Source: Synechococcus sp. CC9902 (GTDB taxonomy: Bacteria > Cyanobacteriota > Cyanobacteriia > PCC-6307 > Cyanobiaceae). From it: a DNA stretch of 64,000 nt. The stretch is from positions 992,001 to 1,056,000 of the forward strand of contig NC_007513.1 in assembly GCF_000012505.1 (NCBI RefSeq). Direction: 5' to 3'. Under the pieces are notes generated by a model. The model was not told the DNA's origin, ran no database searches, and saw only the letters and a list, made by a program, of their open reading frames with translations. A program made the translations under genes and the position numbers. Numbering within the stretch: position 1 is the first letter of the stretch; each line of letters begins with the position of its first letter. Of this stretch, positions 1 through 8,444 are shown piece by piece.

Positions 1-20
1 TCAAGCGTTGAATGCAGGTT

Positions 21-341
21 TTACTGGCGAACTAAAAAATCCACAATCAGATCACCATCGTCATTACGTGTGATGCGGAAATCAAACTCTTCCACCTTGC
101 CTGTCCAAATTCCTTCGTCTGGATCGGCTTGATCACCTTTGATGGACTGAACGATGTGGCCGTAAAGCTCTTGAAAGACGTGAGCTGCCACCTTGGCTGC
201 CATAACCTCATCCATGTCGTCTAACTCATGGGCAGCAACGCTGCAGCCCTCAAGCATTTCTGAATCGAGGACATTTCCCTTGCCGATATCTTCAACGAGG
301 AAGAGCAGATCTGAATGGTCCATAAGCGGTTTAATCCTCAA
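21..341 (-). CDS. Conserved hypothetical protein, acidic, 106 aa
   Basis: I do not recognise a named family. The product is acidic with no signal peptide or membrane segment, so it is probably cytosolic. An ATG start and an uninterrupted frame with balanced codon use suggest a real gene. It reads leftward and ends close to the window edge. The spacer to its right shows no partner gene. Its function is unknown. Confidence 0.7.
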   Translation of the reverse strand: MRIKPLMDHSDLLFLVEDIGKGNVLDSEMLEGCSVAAHELDDMDEVMAAKVAAHVFQELYGHIVQSIKGDQADPDEGIWTGKVEEFDFRITRNDDGDLIVDFLVRQ

Positions 342-732
342 TTGAGTGTGTCAACACAAATCCCTGTTGTCAGCATCGCTGCATCTCAGAAAAAGAAAAA
401 ATCTAGATTTCGCTTGGTACACGTCGGCAGGATAAAATTGTCGGGAATACAAACGCGAGCGATCGGGCGAAGAAGCCAGTACTGAAAATGTGTTGATAGC
501 TATTGTTTCAATAAAGAAGATATGAAAATCCATGAGCAGCAATTGCCGAGCCCATTAAGAACGGTTTGTCCCAGCTGAGGGGATGTTGGTCTTGCCCGAT
601 GTTGTTTGATGTATATGCGATGGTCCTTTTACCAGTTGAAAGTGATAAATATTTTTGTATGAATCAATAAATTGATAAATTTTTAATGTATTCGAAGTGT
701 GTGGCAAATAATCGATCAATAAAGTCGTAGGG
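342..732. other. AT-rich spacer without a supported gene
   Basis: This stretch of about 390 bases separates two divergent small genes. The right half is strongly AT-rich and could hold promoters for the gene beginning at 733. A 63-codon leftward frame at 351-542 has no ribosome-binding site or family resemblance that I can see, and I do not call it. Confidence 0.5.
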
Positions 733-996
733 TTGTCTCATTTGAAATGGGTTATGCCGCATCCAACGGCTTCGATTATTGCCCAAGCCTCAACTGAGCA
801 GTTAAAGGAATATTTGCTTGGCTTTACGGAAGAGGCTGCCATTCTGGCGGTCCGAGAATTGGTGAACCGTGGCGAACCCGCTGATCAAATCATTCAGGAG
901 CTTGAGCATCAGCTTCAACCGAGCCTTGATAATGGAATGCCGATGCGTTCATGCCAGGCTTTGATCGCTGCACTGAAGTCTGAGTTCATTAAATAA
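733..996 (+). CDS. Hypothetical protein, 87 aa
   Basis: A small soluble protein with a predicted helical, acidic composition. The frame opens at a TTG preceded by a GTAGGG purine-rich stretch, and an in-frame ATG lies eight codons in (MPHPTA), so either could be the start. No domain is recognised. The clean frame and typical codon use favour a real gene of the picocyanobacterial orphan type. Confidence 0.6.
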   Translation: MSHLKWVMPHPTASIIAQASTEQLKEYLLGFTEEAAILAVRELVNRGEPADQIIQELEHQLQPSLDNGMPMRSCQALIAALKSEFIK

Positions 997-1103
997 GAGC
1001 TTTATACATTGTTGGTTCAACCATTGAACTTTATGCCTGTCTGGTTTTGAGCTATTTGTTGTGTTCTCGCCAGATCAGACTAGGCTAAAAGACCCGAAAT
1101 TGA

Positions 1104-1361
1104 ATGATGAATCCAGCTTCTATTCGACGATTTATATTGACTTTAATGACCGGTTACCTAGCTATATTTGGCGTAAGGCAGCTCCCTTATGAATTTGATA
1201 ACGAATGGTTTGTTCTTATTCCAGTGCTTCTCGTCGTCTATGTTCTAACAACTTGGATTGATGGTCAGATATTTGGTGATAATGAAACTCAACTTTCGAT
1301 ACCTAAGAAGAAAAATCTAAGTCAAAATAAATCCGAAAAGAAAGGTTTTGGGGATGCTTAG
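1104..1361 (+). CDS. Small membrane protein, 85 aa
   Basis: Two hydrophobic segments are visible, roughly residues 9-24 and 37-50, followed by a Lys-rich hydrophilic tail. It starts with tandem ATG codons. The likely topology is a two-pass inner or thylakoid membrane hairpin with a basic cytosolic tail. No family is recognised and no functional partner is evident among the neighbours. Confidence 0.6.
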   Translation: MMNPASIRRFILTLMTGYLAIFGVRQLPYEFDNEWFVLIPVLLVVYVLTTWIDGQIFGDNETQLSIPKKKNLSQNKSEKKGFGDA

Positions 1362-1391
1362 TGATGTTTCTAGTTGATGTTCTAGACCCTT

Positions 1392-2144
1392 TTAAGACTG
1401 TCCAGAATGGTTCTTGATCTCTGTATATGGATTGCGAACTGGTTTCCAGTTTCCTTTGTAGTGCGGGTATAAAAAAGTCCAGTCTTCATCAACACGAATC
1501 CCATGTGCTTTGAGTAGGCGTTTAGATGAATCCGATGTGGTGAAACCAATAGCAAATTTTTTCCTCTTCCCACAGGTATGAGCGATTGCATCAAGAACTT
1601 CTGTTCGTCCTTTTTTATCTTCAAGAACAGCCCGCTTCCACTGCCCATAAGCTTTATCACCGTGGCTAGTAATGATGGCTTCACGAATTTGTTTGGGCCC
1701 AGTTTTGTAAAAGTCACCAACTAAAACCGAAAGACCCCATCGGGGATAGGTTTCTTCAATCCCTTCATTGTCTTCTAGCTCAAGGGACCCACACCAGAAT
1801 CCGCTCATCCAACATAGTTGGGCACCATTTTTATATTTCTGTGCAAATAATCCCTTACCAGGTCTTCGAAGCAATAATTCAAGTTTAGCCGGAGCACGAA
1901 CAACTTCAGTGCTCTTTTCGAGGAAACTATCGCGAGTACTTCCCTCTCTACCTTTCTCCTCTAAATGAGTTTTTAATTCTTCGATGGTTGGTTCGTGGAA
2001 GTGAGGTGGTTTATTAAAGTTTTGTTTGGTTAGCTTCCAGGATGTACCGTCTCCTCGTGTTGGCTCGTCAATGAAATTGGCCATGGGCGAGTCAACTCCT
2101 CTGTTTCTGGTTCCTGTGTAGGAACATCGTACAAGGTTATTCAT
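1392..2144 (-). CDS. Hypothetical protein, 250 aa
   Basis: A long uninterrupted leftward frame starting at ATG, with an alternative ATG at codon 21 (MANFID). The product is basic, rich in Lys, Trp and Gly, and has no membrane segment. The C-terminal half is Lys/Arg-rich around a CGKRKKF stretch, which could suit nucleic-acid contact, but this is only inference. No known domain is recognised. It has an accessory character in this orphan-rich stretch. Confidence 0.6.
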   Translation of the reverse strand: MNNLVRCSYTGTRNRGVDSPMANFIDEPTRGDGTSWKLTKQNFNKPPHFHEPTIEELKTHLEEKGREGSTRDSFLEKSTEVVRAPAKLELLLRRPGKGLFAQKYKNGAQLCWMSGFWCGSLELEDNEGIEETYPRWGLSVLVGDFYKTGPKQIREAIITSHGDKAYGQWKRAVLEDKKGRTEVLDAIAHTCGKRKKFAIGFTTSDSSKRLLKAHGIRVDEDWTFLYPHYKGNWKPVRNPYTEIKNHSGQS

Positions 2145-2234
2145 TACTAGTCTGCTTGAAGTGGTATCAATATGCGTTATGTTCTAGTCGTGTATTTCAA
2201 GAGTTGACTGTCTGAAAATATTGGTTGGTTGGCT

Positions 2235-2498
2235 CTATTTTGGTTCTGTTGGGAAGAGTTTCCAATCACCTGTTGGAATATTTGGGGTTTGTTTCATGTT
2301 TTTTGGTTCTTTAAACAGTACGCGCCATTCAGGTACCCGACAAGGCACAAAGTCCGGGCTTTCAATTCGTATTCCACCAAGAACCGATGGGGCCCCGTAA
2401 AAGCCAGCTTTCCAGGAGCCGTCTTGTTTCAACGGATCGCCTTTGAACCAAACCCAACAGCGTTCATTCGCGCAGGTTGTGGATTTTGGCGCAGCCAT
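2235..2498 (-). CDS. Hypothetical protein, 87 aa
   Basis: A small soluble protein rich in Trp, Pro and Lys, with two Cys near the N-terminus in a C-x4-C arrangement (CANERC). No signal peptide is present. The leftward frame is clean from an ATG. I do not recognise the family. It is separated from the 250-aa neighbour by about 90 bases, so co-transcription is not obvious. Confidence 0.5.
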   Translation of the reverse strand: MAAPKSTTCANERCWVWFKGDPLKQDGSWKAGFYGAPSVLGGIRIESPDFVPCRVPEWRVLFKEPKNMKQTPNIPTGDWKLFPTEPK

Positions 2499-2657
2499 CT
2501 TGAAAATTCGTTATTTCGTAGTTGTACTTGCCTACTTTACCAATAGCCCCCATCTGGGGAGTAGAGATCATAGATTCTAAATTTTGAGGCCTCCTATTTC
2601 TATGGAGGATGTCGTGAGAATACGATTTCTTGAGAGAAAAAAGATCAGATCATGTGG

Positions 2658-2804
2658 TTACTTTTCCACCCATTGAATTGGATATTGAGTCAGCTTATTG
2701 ATTTCAAGGGTGGTCTTGTCTGATGGGTTGAATTGTGTTCGATGGCCAATGGTAAATTCCTTGAACATTTTTTTAGCAGTCTTTTCCCATAATTTTAAGA
2801 GCAT
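2658..2804 (-). pseudogene. Possible C-terminal remnant of a protein
   Basis: A leftward frame translates to a natural-looking protein end (about 70 codons counted back to a TAA near 2,875), but only the last 48 codons follow an ATG and that ATG has no ribosome-binding site. The open frame upstream of the ATG also reads like protein, which suggests a lost N-terminus. Family unknown. It could instead be a short real gene. Confidence 0.35.
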
Positions 2805-2819
2805 CGGAGGTTCTAATTC

Positions 2820-3536
2820 TAATAAGATATTATCGACCGATTGAGTGATTGCAATATCCCATACGGTTCGTATTTAGTGAGAGATATCTACTCCTCGTCT
2901 GCATGTCCTTGGTTGTTGGCCTCTGCTGAGGTTTCAAAGCACGCCGTTTCCACTGTCGGAGGTTTTGCTTGAGAGGGCAATGCGCCTTAACACCGATGGC
3001 AAAGGAGCCGTACTGGGCAAAAGTATGGGCATCGAAATCGGAGGAGCCCATGACGGCCGAAACTCCACCTGAGCAAGCACTAGAAGCACGCTGACTTTTC
3101 TGGCCCCTGCTCCAACTTTCAACCCATCCGTGAACCGTTCGTCTGGCGCGACAAAGCAGAGCGTCAACCCAGTCGAGTTTCCTCCGCATCGTTGAGGTGC
3201 CCTTGAAGGAAACGAGGTTTCACACCTGGTAGCAATGGCCCCAGGGTTTGCCACCAAGCCAGTCGCTTCGCTCTTCTACTTTTATGTGTTGACCAACGAC
3301 CTGATCTCTGCTTTTTGGAAGAGGAAGCAGTGGTGTCGGAAGCGAGGAATACGAGAAATCCCCCCATCTCTGTCGTCGGTGGGCTGATTTCTCAGCCAAG
3401 CTGTTGTACAGGTGAACGATGAACAAACGAGCGAGATAGGCCGTCTCTTCCATCCGGGAGGGGCGGCCTCCCCTTTGTTCAAGCTTCATCGTTATTCCAA
3501 GTCTTCTTTGAAAGCGTTACCCGTTCAACGATGATC
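2820..3536. other. Unresolved region of overlapping short frames, possible gene decay
   Basis: About 700 bases contain at least six short overlapping frames on both strands, none of which shows a family match or a convincing start. Two short rightward frames near 2,996-3,092 read as plausible protein but stop after about 30 codons. The base composition is less AT-rich than the flanks. The pattern suits a degraded gene or a structured non-coding region; I cannot decide between them. Confidence 0.4.
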
Positions 3537-3562
3537 AAAAAAAAAGCCCCGTCGGGGCTTTT
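3537..3562 (-). terminator. Rho-independent terminator
   Basis: A near-perfect hairpin, AAAAGCCCC / GGGGCTTTT around a GTC loop, is followed on the minus strand by a run of T. It lies directly after the small leftward gene ending at 3,571. Confidence 0.85.
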
Positions 3563-3570
3563 GATCTGAA

Positions 3571-3750
3571 TCAGTTGATGTAAGAAATACCGCTCTGAAC
3601 GATATTCGTTTGTTCAAACTGACGCGTTGGCGCTTGATGGGCGGTGGTGTTAACACCGCGATAAGCGGTTTGGCGTAAATGTGCCATTTGAGCCTCATTG
3701 AGGCGATGCTTGCGCTTTTGAATGCGCTGAGCAAGGGCGAGAGGTGACAT
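3571..3750 (-). CDS. Small cyanobacterial protein with a YRGV motif
   Basis: I prefer the ATG at 3,750, giving 59 aa; a TTG at 3,822 would add 24 residues. The product is basic, with a helical first half and a TAYRGV motif in the middle. That motif resembles the YRGVxY repeat of cyanobacterial DUF4278 proteins, but the match is weak. It is followed by a strong terminator, supporting a real transcribed gene. The function is unknown. Confidence 0.6.
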   Translation of the reverse strand: MSPLALAQRIQKRKHRLNEAQMAHLRQTAYRGVNTTAHQAPTRQFEQTNIVQSGISYIN

Positions 3751-3939
3751 ACATGTCTCCACAGCGACCAGGACCCCGTTGCGTGACCTGGCTCTAACTG
3801 CAACCGACGGCTGTCGGTTCAACGTGAGTCAATCATACAGAATTTAAATCCCAGATGGTTGCCAACGTTTTGGCGATTTGAAACCGACTTGTCCATCAAT
3901 GTCGTCTTTGCTTGGTCAAAGTCAATTGAGTGCTGTGAG

Positions 3940-4449
3940 CTACAGAGTCCAGTCTGGAAGACGGATTTCGGGTCTTTTTACTAAGGCGAAAATTGTTCCA
4001 GCGTTGCCACGACAGATCCGTAAAGCATCATCCAGAACGGTGATATCAAGCCAAGCTGGGAAACTTTGCTCGATGGAGCGCAACAGCTGAAGTTTGCGTC
4101 CTGCAATGGTTGGTCCAGCCCAACCACCGCGTTTGAAGCTCACATTCACCCGTTGTTGACTAATAACGCTGATGTTTGCATCAACCTGGATGCCTGCAAG
4201 CTGTCCAAATGGACCACCCAATTGAAGAATGTTGCGTCCACGGCCTTGGTTGGGGTCGAGGATTTGTAGGTTGAGAAGCCCTGGTGATTGTTTCAACCAT
4301 GGTTGACTCGAGCTACTCCATCGCAGCTCCCATGTTCCGGTCAACTCATTGAGTTGATTGGAGAGGTCGGCAGGATGTTCCGTTTCAAGTTGCTGGACAA
4401 GCTCGAAAATCTTCTCTGAACTTGGGTGGTCTCGCAGCAAATCGATCAA
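3940..4449 (-). CDS. PAP/fibrillin family protein
   Basis: This is a plastid-lipid-associated protein (fibrillin) homologue of 169 aa. The signature LxGTWELRWSSS lies near residues 36-47, and the C-terminal IYxxV-like beta-barrel end is preceded by FALVKR. Fibrillins are lipocalin-like proteins that bind lipids or quinones at thylakoids and plastoglobules and are linked to photoprotection. No signal peptide is present. It is transcribed opposite to the secreted-protein/HLIP gene pair to its right. Family assignment is fairly firm; the substrate is unknown. Confidence 0.8.
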   Translation of the reverse strand: MIDLLRDHPSSEKIFELVQQLETEHPADLSNQLNELTGTWELRWSSSSQPWLKQSPGLLNLQILDPNQGRGRNILQLGGPFGQLAGIQVDANISVISQQRVNVSFKRGGWAGPTIAGRKLQLLRSIEQSFPAWLDITVLDDALRICRGNAGTIFALVKRPEIRLPDWTL

Positions 4450-4495
4450 GCTGCTTCGTGTCTGTGTCAGCGTCTCTCAACCAGTCAGGTCTCTC

Positions 4496-4924
4496 ATGTT
4501 GGCGTGTCGATCAATCGTTCTGTGTTGCTTGAGTGGGCTTGTCGCTCTGATCTCCTGCCCTGTTCGTGCCAACTGGCAGCCCGAGCCTGAACCCCTCGTG
4601 TGGAGCCGGTTGCGTAAGACGCATCTCCCTGGTGAGGGTTGGACGTTTGTCGATGCCATGTCGAGTCCAAAGCTGCAGGCGGCCGAATACTTGCGGTCAC
4701 CGCGTGCCGCAATCACCGATTCGAGTGGCGTCGTTGTTGATATTGAAGCTGGTCTGTTGCTCCGACGTTCAGATCAGTCGGAGTGGACAGCCAAGGTGAT
4801 TCCGATGCGAGTTGTCTGTGATGCAGGGCGGATGGATCGCCTGGATTCGAGCGGGAAATGGAGTGCATATCCCAGTCGACCGGATACGCCCGTTAAGGTC
4901 GCCTGGATGTGCTCGCTCCCATGA
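4496..4924 (+). CDS. Secreted hypothetical protein, 142 aa
   Basis: The ATG at 4,496 gives a typical signal peptide: a hydrophobic core LCCLSGLVALI followed by CPVRAN with likely cleavage near residue 22. The open frame extends further upstream, but that part overlaps the PAP/fibrillin gene and lacks signal-peptide character. The mature part has no recognised domain. It overlaps the following HLIP gene through ATGA, so the two are probably translated together and the protein may work in the periplasm or thylakoid lumen. Confidence 0.75.
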   Translation: MLACRSIVLCCLSGLVALISCPVRANWQPEPEPLVWSRLRKTHLPGEGWTFVDAMSSPKLQAAEYLRSPRAAITDSSGVVVDIEAGLLLRRSDQSEWTAKVIPMRVVCDAGRMDRLDSSGKWSAYPSRPDTPVKVAWMCSLP

Positions 4925-5142
4925 CCCGTCAAGCCTTCAAGTATGAGACGCCAGAACGGTTCGGCGAATCCTTAACCACAGCTCGTCCGTGGAATCGTTC
5001 AGCCCTTGCCGAGGTTGAGCTTCTCAATGGGCGGGCGGCAATGCTGGGTTTCATGGCTGCAATTCTTGTTGAACGAGTAACGGGATATGGAATTGTTGGA
5101 CAGCTCACTGGAGTTGTCCGCTGGTACCTCGACCTCGGTTGA
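4921..5142 (+). CDS. hli: High-light-inducible protein (HLIP)
   Basis: A 73-aa single-helix member of the light-harvesting-like superfamily. The chlorophyll-binding signature ExxNGRxAMxGF is intact (ELLNGRAAMLGF) and starts the one membrane helix. HLIPs bind chlorophyll and carotenoid, associate with photosystem II assembly intermediates and dissipate excess energy. The ATG overlaps the TGA of the upstream secreted protein. An in-frame GTG/ATG a few codons upstream is possible but less likely. A methyltransferase gene follows after three bases. Confidence 0.93.
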   Translation: MTRQAFKYETPERFGESLTTARPWNRSALAEVELLNGRAAMLGFMAAILVERVTGYGIVGQLTGVVRWYLDLG

Positions 5143-5145
5143 TCG

Positions 5146-5799
5146 ATGACAGTTGTTCGGGTACTTGAAGAGTCTCAGCGGTTCAAACTTGATCGCAGTG
5201 ATGATGCTCTTTTTTATAATGAACCGCGTTTTGTTCATCATTTAGACGCCCCTTTTAGAGAGCGTCTAACAACTCTTTATCGGCAGAAGCTCCCTCCCTG
5301 TGCCGTGGTTCTCGACCTGATGAGCAGTTGGGTCAGCCACCTTCCGGATGATGTGATCTATGACGAAGTCATTGGACATGGATTAAACGAAGAGGAGCTC
5401 AACGCCAACCCACGGCTCGATAGGAATTGGGTTCAAAACTTAAATAGAGATCAAATTCTACCGTTAGTAGATTCAAGTATTGATGCAACATTAATGGTGG
5501 CTGGATGGCAATATTTACAGCAGCCTGAGGCCATTGCTGCCGAGCTTCTGCGGATCACGCGGCCAATGGGTCAGGTGATTGTCGCTTTCTCCAACCGGAT
5601 GTTTTTCACTAAGGCACCTCAAGTTTGGACTGATGGTGACAACGGTGACCATCTCACTTATGTGTCTTCTGTGTTGAAGGCCCAAGGTTGGATGAATCCT
5701 GAAATTATTGCTGAAGACACCCGATCGGATGGAGTGATGGGGCTGTTTGGTGGCAAAGGTGATCCATTTTTCGCGGTTATTGCAACGAAATCCAGGTAG
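5146..5799 (+). CDS. Class I SAM-dependent methyltransferase-like protein
   Basis: A 217-aa protein of the cyanobacterial type-11 methyltransferase group. The usual glycine-rich SAM loop after VLDL is replaced by MSSWVSH, a feature of this subfamily. The later LRITRPMGQVIVAFSNR segment corresponds to the strand-4/5 region of Methyltransf_11 domains. Substrate unknown. It sits three bases behind the HLIP gene, so it probably belongs to the same three-gene transcript. Confidence 0.75.
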   Translation: MTVVRVLEESQRFKLDRSDDALFYNEPRFVHHLDAPFRERLTTLYRQKLPPCAVVLDLMSSWVSHLPDDVIYDEVIGHGLNEEELNANPRLDRNWVQNLNRDQILPLVDSSIDATLMVAGWQYLQQPEAIAAELLRITRPMGQVIVAFSNRMFFTKAPQVWTDGDNGDHLTYVSSVLKAQGWMNPEIIAEDTRSDGVMGLFGGKGDPFFAVIATKSR

Positions 5800-5893
5800 T
5801 CGGCTTTTTGACCCCTCTGATGGGTTTTTTAGGCTGTGCATGCCAATGATTCGCTGGCATTGAGTTGTCGAGATATCATCAATCATTAATAAT

Positions 5894-6187
5894 ATGATTA
5901 CCACTTCCAGAACTTTGTTGTCTTCCAAAAAGTCAAAAATCAAATCTAAATCTCAACCCAAAGATTTGAATCCCACTTCTCAATACTCCTCGCTAAGGCT
6001 CCAAATCGATCGAAACACATCCGAGAAGATTGCTGCTTTGCGCTATGACGCGCAACAACGTGGAGAAGATAATTTCAGTCTTTCTGCTGTTGTTGAAGAT
6101 GCAATTGAAATGTATTGTGAATGTATTTTCGAGGGGCGAGAGATTCCAACTCCAGTTCAGTATTCAAATTTTCTAAAATCGATTTAA
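5894..6187 (+). CDS. Hypothetical protein, 97 aa, with basic N-terminus
   Basis: The first 30 residues are Ser/Lys-rich and probably disordered. They are followed by a compact region (about residues 33-80) with a strand then two helices, which faintly recalls ribbon-helix-helix DNA-binding proteins. No family can be named. The gene is AT-rich relative to core genes and stands alone, giving it an accessory character. Confidence 0.55.
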   Translation: MITTSRTLLSSKKSKIKSKSQPKDLNPTSQYSSLRLQIDRNTSEKIAALRYDAQQRGEDNFSLSAVVEDAIEMYCECIFEGREIPTPVQYSNFLKSI

Positions 6188-6221
6188 TTATCTTGAAAGG
6201 GGGCTAATTGTACTGTGGGAA

Positions 6222-6440
6222 TTACGATTCACCTTCTCCTAACTCGAGATTGAATTCGTCAGTCAATCTGTTGGAATCCATCGTATCTGTTGGTTGAAAT
6301 CCTGGTGCATTATCGTCGGACTTTGGTTCGTATGTGGCGCACGCTCCAAGTCCTAGACAGAGAATAACTACGATGAGTAAAGATAATTTTGACCATTGGA
6401 TTGATGTTTGAGAAGATTCCTGCGATCGTGGCTTACTCAT
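6222..6440 (-). CDS. Small lipoprotein, 72 aa
   Basis: The ATG at 6,440 (MSKPRS) begins a signal sequence with hydrophobic core LLIVVILCLGL and a lipobox LGAC. Signal peptidase II cleavage would leave a short acidic mature peptide of about 40 residues. A GTG five codons upstream is an alternative start. The mature sequence resembles no known family. It converges with the gene ending at 6,187. Confidence 0.65.
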   Translation of the reverse strand: MSKPRSQESSQTSIQWSKLSLLIVVILCLGLGACATYEPKSDDNAPGFQPTDTMDSNRLTDEFNLELGEGES

Positions 6441-6541
6441 GTTGGTGTATATCACTAGAACATTGAGCCTACCGATCTGCTGGCTGAGTGCTCAAAATTT
6501 GGCTGATTGCCATGGGATCTAGTGCTAGTTAGGATTAAACA

Positions 6542-6739
6542 ATGAATTATGAAATCTATTCAGCGGCTCTTCGTATTCTGGAACTAGTGAATAGCGATTC
6601 ACAGCTGTGCTCACAAGCTACAGAGTATGGTGACTGGTATGGCAATCTTTTAGAGCATGTCTGTGATTTTGAAGCCGAGAATCTTGAGATGTGCTTGCTT
6701 TTAAGAAATCTGCGCAAGCAGATGTCTGATCGCTCTTAG
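6542..6739 (+). CDS. Hypothetical protein, 65 aa
   Basis: A small acidic, apparently helical soluble protein that starts at ATG. No motif is recognised. It lies in the AT-rich orphan region and has no obvious partner. Confidence 0.5.
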   Translation: MNYEIYSAALRILELVNSDSQLCSQATEYGDWYGNLLEHVCDFEAENLEMCLLLRNLRKQMSDRS

Positions 6740-6810
6740 TTGATGTGTGCAATTCACGTTGGCTGATAGGTGTGGTGTGGCTTTGAGACGATGGTTCGAA
6801 AGATTCGAAT

Positions 6811-6885
6811 TTAATTCTTGAATGGATTTTGCGTTTTTAAAACCCATGCGATAAAAGCCCAGGTCATGATCAGAAATAACTCCAT
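6811..6885 (-). CDS. Possible 24-aa membrane micro-protein
   Basis: A short leftward frame begins MELFLIMTW and forms one hydrophobic helix ending in a short basic tail. A purine-rich AGAGAAAG lies immediately before the ATG. Micro-proteins of this size and shape are common in cyanobacterial membranes, but nothing beyond composition supports it. Confidence 0.3.
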   Translation of the reverse strand: MELFLIMTWAFIAWVLKTQNPFKN

Positions 6886-6921
6886 CTTTCTCTTCTAATC
6901 AATCGAACGACTTGTCTGAAT

Positions 6922-7015
6922 AGCACTTGGTGTACGGAGAACCGCATTCTCATCGCTCGTTGGGTGCCCATGCTTATCGTCTTCGGGCGGGTTCCACGGC
7001 GAATCACCAAGTGCT
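6922..7015. ncRNA. Candidate structured RNA closed by an 11-bp perfect stem
   Basis: AGCACTTGGTG (6,922-6,932) and CACCAAGTGCT (7,005-7,015) are exact reverse complements 72 bases apart. The interior contains further pairing such as GCCC/GGGC and a GGGTGCCC hairpin, giving a branched fold. It lies in a 315-base gap and 40 bases upstream of the gene at 7,055, so it could be a small RNA or a leader. Strand undecided; no known riboswitch consensus was recognised. Confidence 0.45.
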
Positions 7016-7054
7016 GATTGGCTTCAAGCTCATTAGAGTTTTGGTTATTGATCG

Positions 7055-7492
7055 ATGTCAGGGATGATCGAAACCATCGACAACGTCTTAAATCAGCTTG
7101 TTTTATCAGGTGGAGTCAAAATTGACTGGATCGAAGGTGAAGATCGCAAATGCCCCAATGGAAGCTGGTGGGTTGACGATCCCGTAGACCATCAGTTGTT
7201 TGACGATCAGCTGCAGCCAACAGCCATGATTCAAATGCAACACCTTGCCATGGTGGTCGAACTCAGCGAGACATCAGATGCCCACCTCCATCTGTTGTTT
7301 GATCCCGAAACGCGGCGCATTGAAGCTGCTGAAGTGTCAGACCCGTCAACTGGCGGCACGTTGCTCACCCTCCTATTTTGGCCAGGCCTTGCATCGGCTC
7401 GAAAATTAGCCATTGCCACCATGACCCACTGGTTAGAAGCCATTGACGATGGTTGGCTCGACTCCCCGAGCGCGCTTGACAAACCCCATTAG
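7055..7492 (+). CDS. Conserved hypothetical protein, 145 aa
   Basis: A soluble acidic protein with several Trp and His residues, starting MSGMIETID at ATG. The central part reads like an alternating beta sheet and the C-terminus (about residues 115-135) like an amphipathic helix. No family is recognised. It follows the structured element at 6,922-7,015, which might belong to its leader. Confidence 0.6.
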   Translation: MSGMIETIDNVLNQLVLSGGVKIDWIEGEDRKCPNGSWWVDDPVDHQLFDDQLQPTAMIQMQHLAMVVELSETSDAHLHLLFDPETRRIEAAEVSDPSTGGTLLTLLFWPGLASARKLAIATMTHWLEAIDDGWLDSPSALDKPH

Positions 7493-7626
7493 CGATTCAT
7501 GGTTTTGCTAGCTGACGAAGAGTGGGGCTTCGTTTCATTGAACCGCGGAAGACGAGATTACATTCTTTATCATTTCACCCTTTTTTGAGCTCACGGAACC
7601 TCTTATCCGTTAGCGATCATGAATCA

Positions 7627-7755
7627 ATGAAGGATGAAATCAAACTCAGCATCGCTTTTTTGGCCCTGAACGCAGGGGTCATCGCTTTAGTCGTTTCGGG
7701 GTACGTCAAAGGTGGAATGAACTTTGGCTCTGTCATCGACTTTATTCTTCGCTGA
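7627..7755 (+). CDS. Small membrane protein, 42 aa
   Basis: The ATG at 7,627 (MKDEIK) gives a single hydrophobic helix of about 20 residues followed by a short Gly-rich tail. The open frame extends upstream to 7,522, but that part looks non-coding. It is a plausible single-pass membrane micro-protein with no family match. Confidence 0.55.
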   Translation: MKDEIKLSIAFLALNAGVIALVVSGYVKGGMNFGSVIDFILR

Positions 7756-7765
7756 TTTTTTGTAT

Positions 7766-8242
7766 TTAAATCAATTCTGGATGCTTTGGATCTCCCTTGA
7801 ATGGACCATTGACCCAGCTTGTAATCCATCCGCCGTAAAATTCTCCTGGCTGGGGAACAACCTTTTCTCCCTCTAAATAACATCCGTCGACACATCTTGG
7901 GTAGACGCTAATCCAGTCTCTTAAGGATGAATATTTATTAGACGGTTTGGCGTAACTCCAGCCAGCTTTTTGTCGAATGCTCTCTCCATTGGATCTTGTC
8001 AGATCCCAGTATGTCGCAAGCCCTTTCCACTCACAAAATGATGGTCGCCCTGAGGTCTGATGCAAAGTGCCTTTCGTGAATGCTGAAGGTTTGATATAGA
8101 TGCTTGGCGGATGATAAGTCTCACAAACTCTGATATATTCACAATCTCTAGCGATGATTTCGTCTTGAATATAAATCTCTAATGCACCTGAGATGAGTTC
8201 AATTCTTGGTGGCCTTGGATACTCAGCAACGTACTCGTTCAT
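7766..8242 (-). CDS. DUF427 domain protein
   Basis: A 158-aa protein with the DUF427 fold. The order RIELISG, then IIARDCEYIRVCETYHPPSIYI, then CEWKGLATYWDL is typical of that family, and residues 10-80 carry most of it. DUF427 proteins are small beta-barrel proteins of uncertain function. I prefer the ATG at 8,242 over a TTG ten codons earlier. The C-terminal extension ends in a WITSWVNGPFKG stretch that is common in cyanobacterial members. Confidence 0.85.
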   Translation of the reverse strand: MNEYVAEYPRPPRIELISGALEIYIQDEIIARDCEYIRVCETYHPPSIYIKPSAFTKGTLHQTSGRPSFCEWKGLATYWDLTRSNGESIRQKAGWSYAKPSNKYSSLRDWISVYPRCVDGCYLEGEKVVPQPGEFYGGWITSWVNGPFKGDPKHPELI

Positions 8243-8444
8243 GATGCTAGTGATCTCGTTGTTGAAAATCAATTTTAGGCCTTTTAGGATAGGTGGTTTC
8301 TTTCGCTCTTGTTTTCCGACTCCAATGATACATATTTGTTTGGATCGTTTTATCCTTGTCTGTATTGAAGTTTTATCGCAGGGAATTTGAAAGTATTTAT
8401 ACTTAAGTATTCCAGGTTTTGGTTAAGTTACAGGTTTTTTATCG

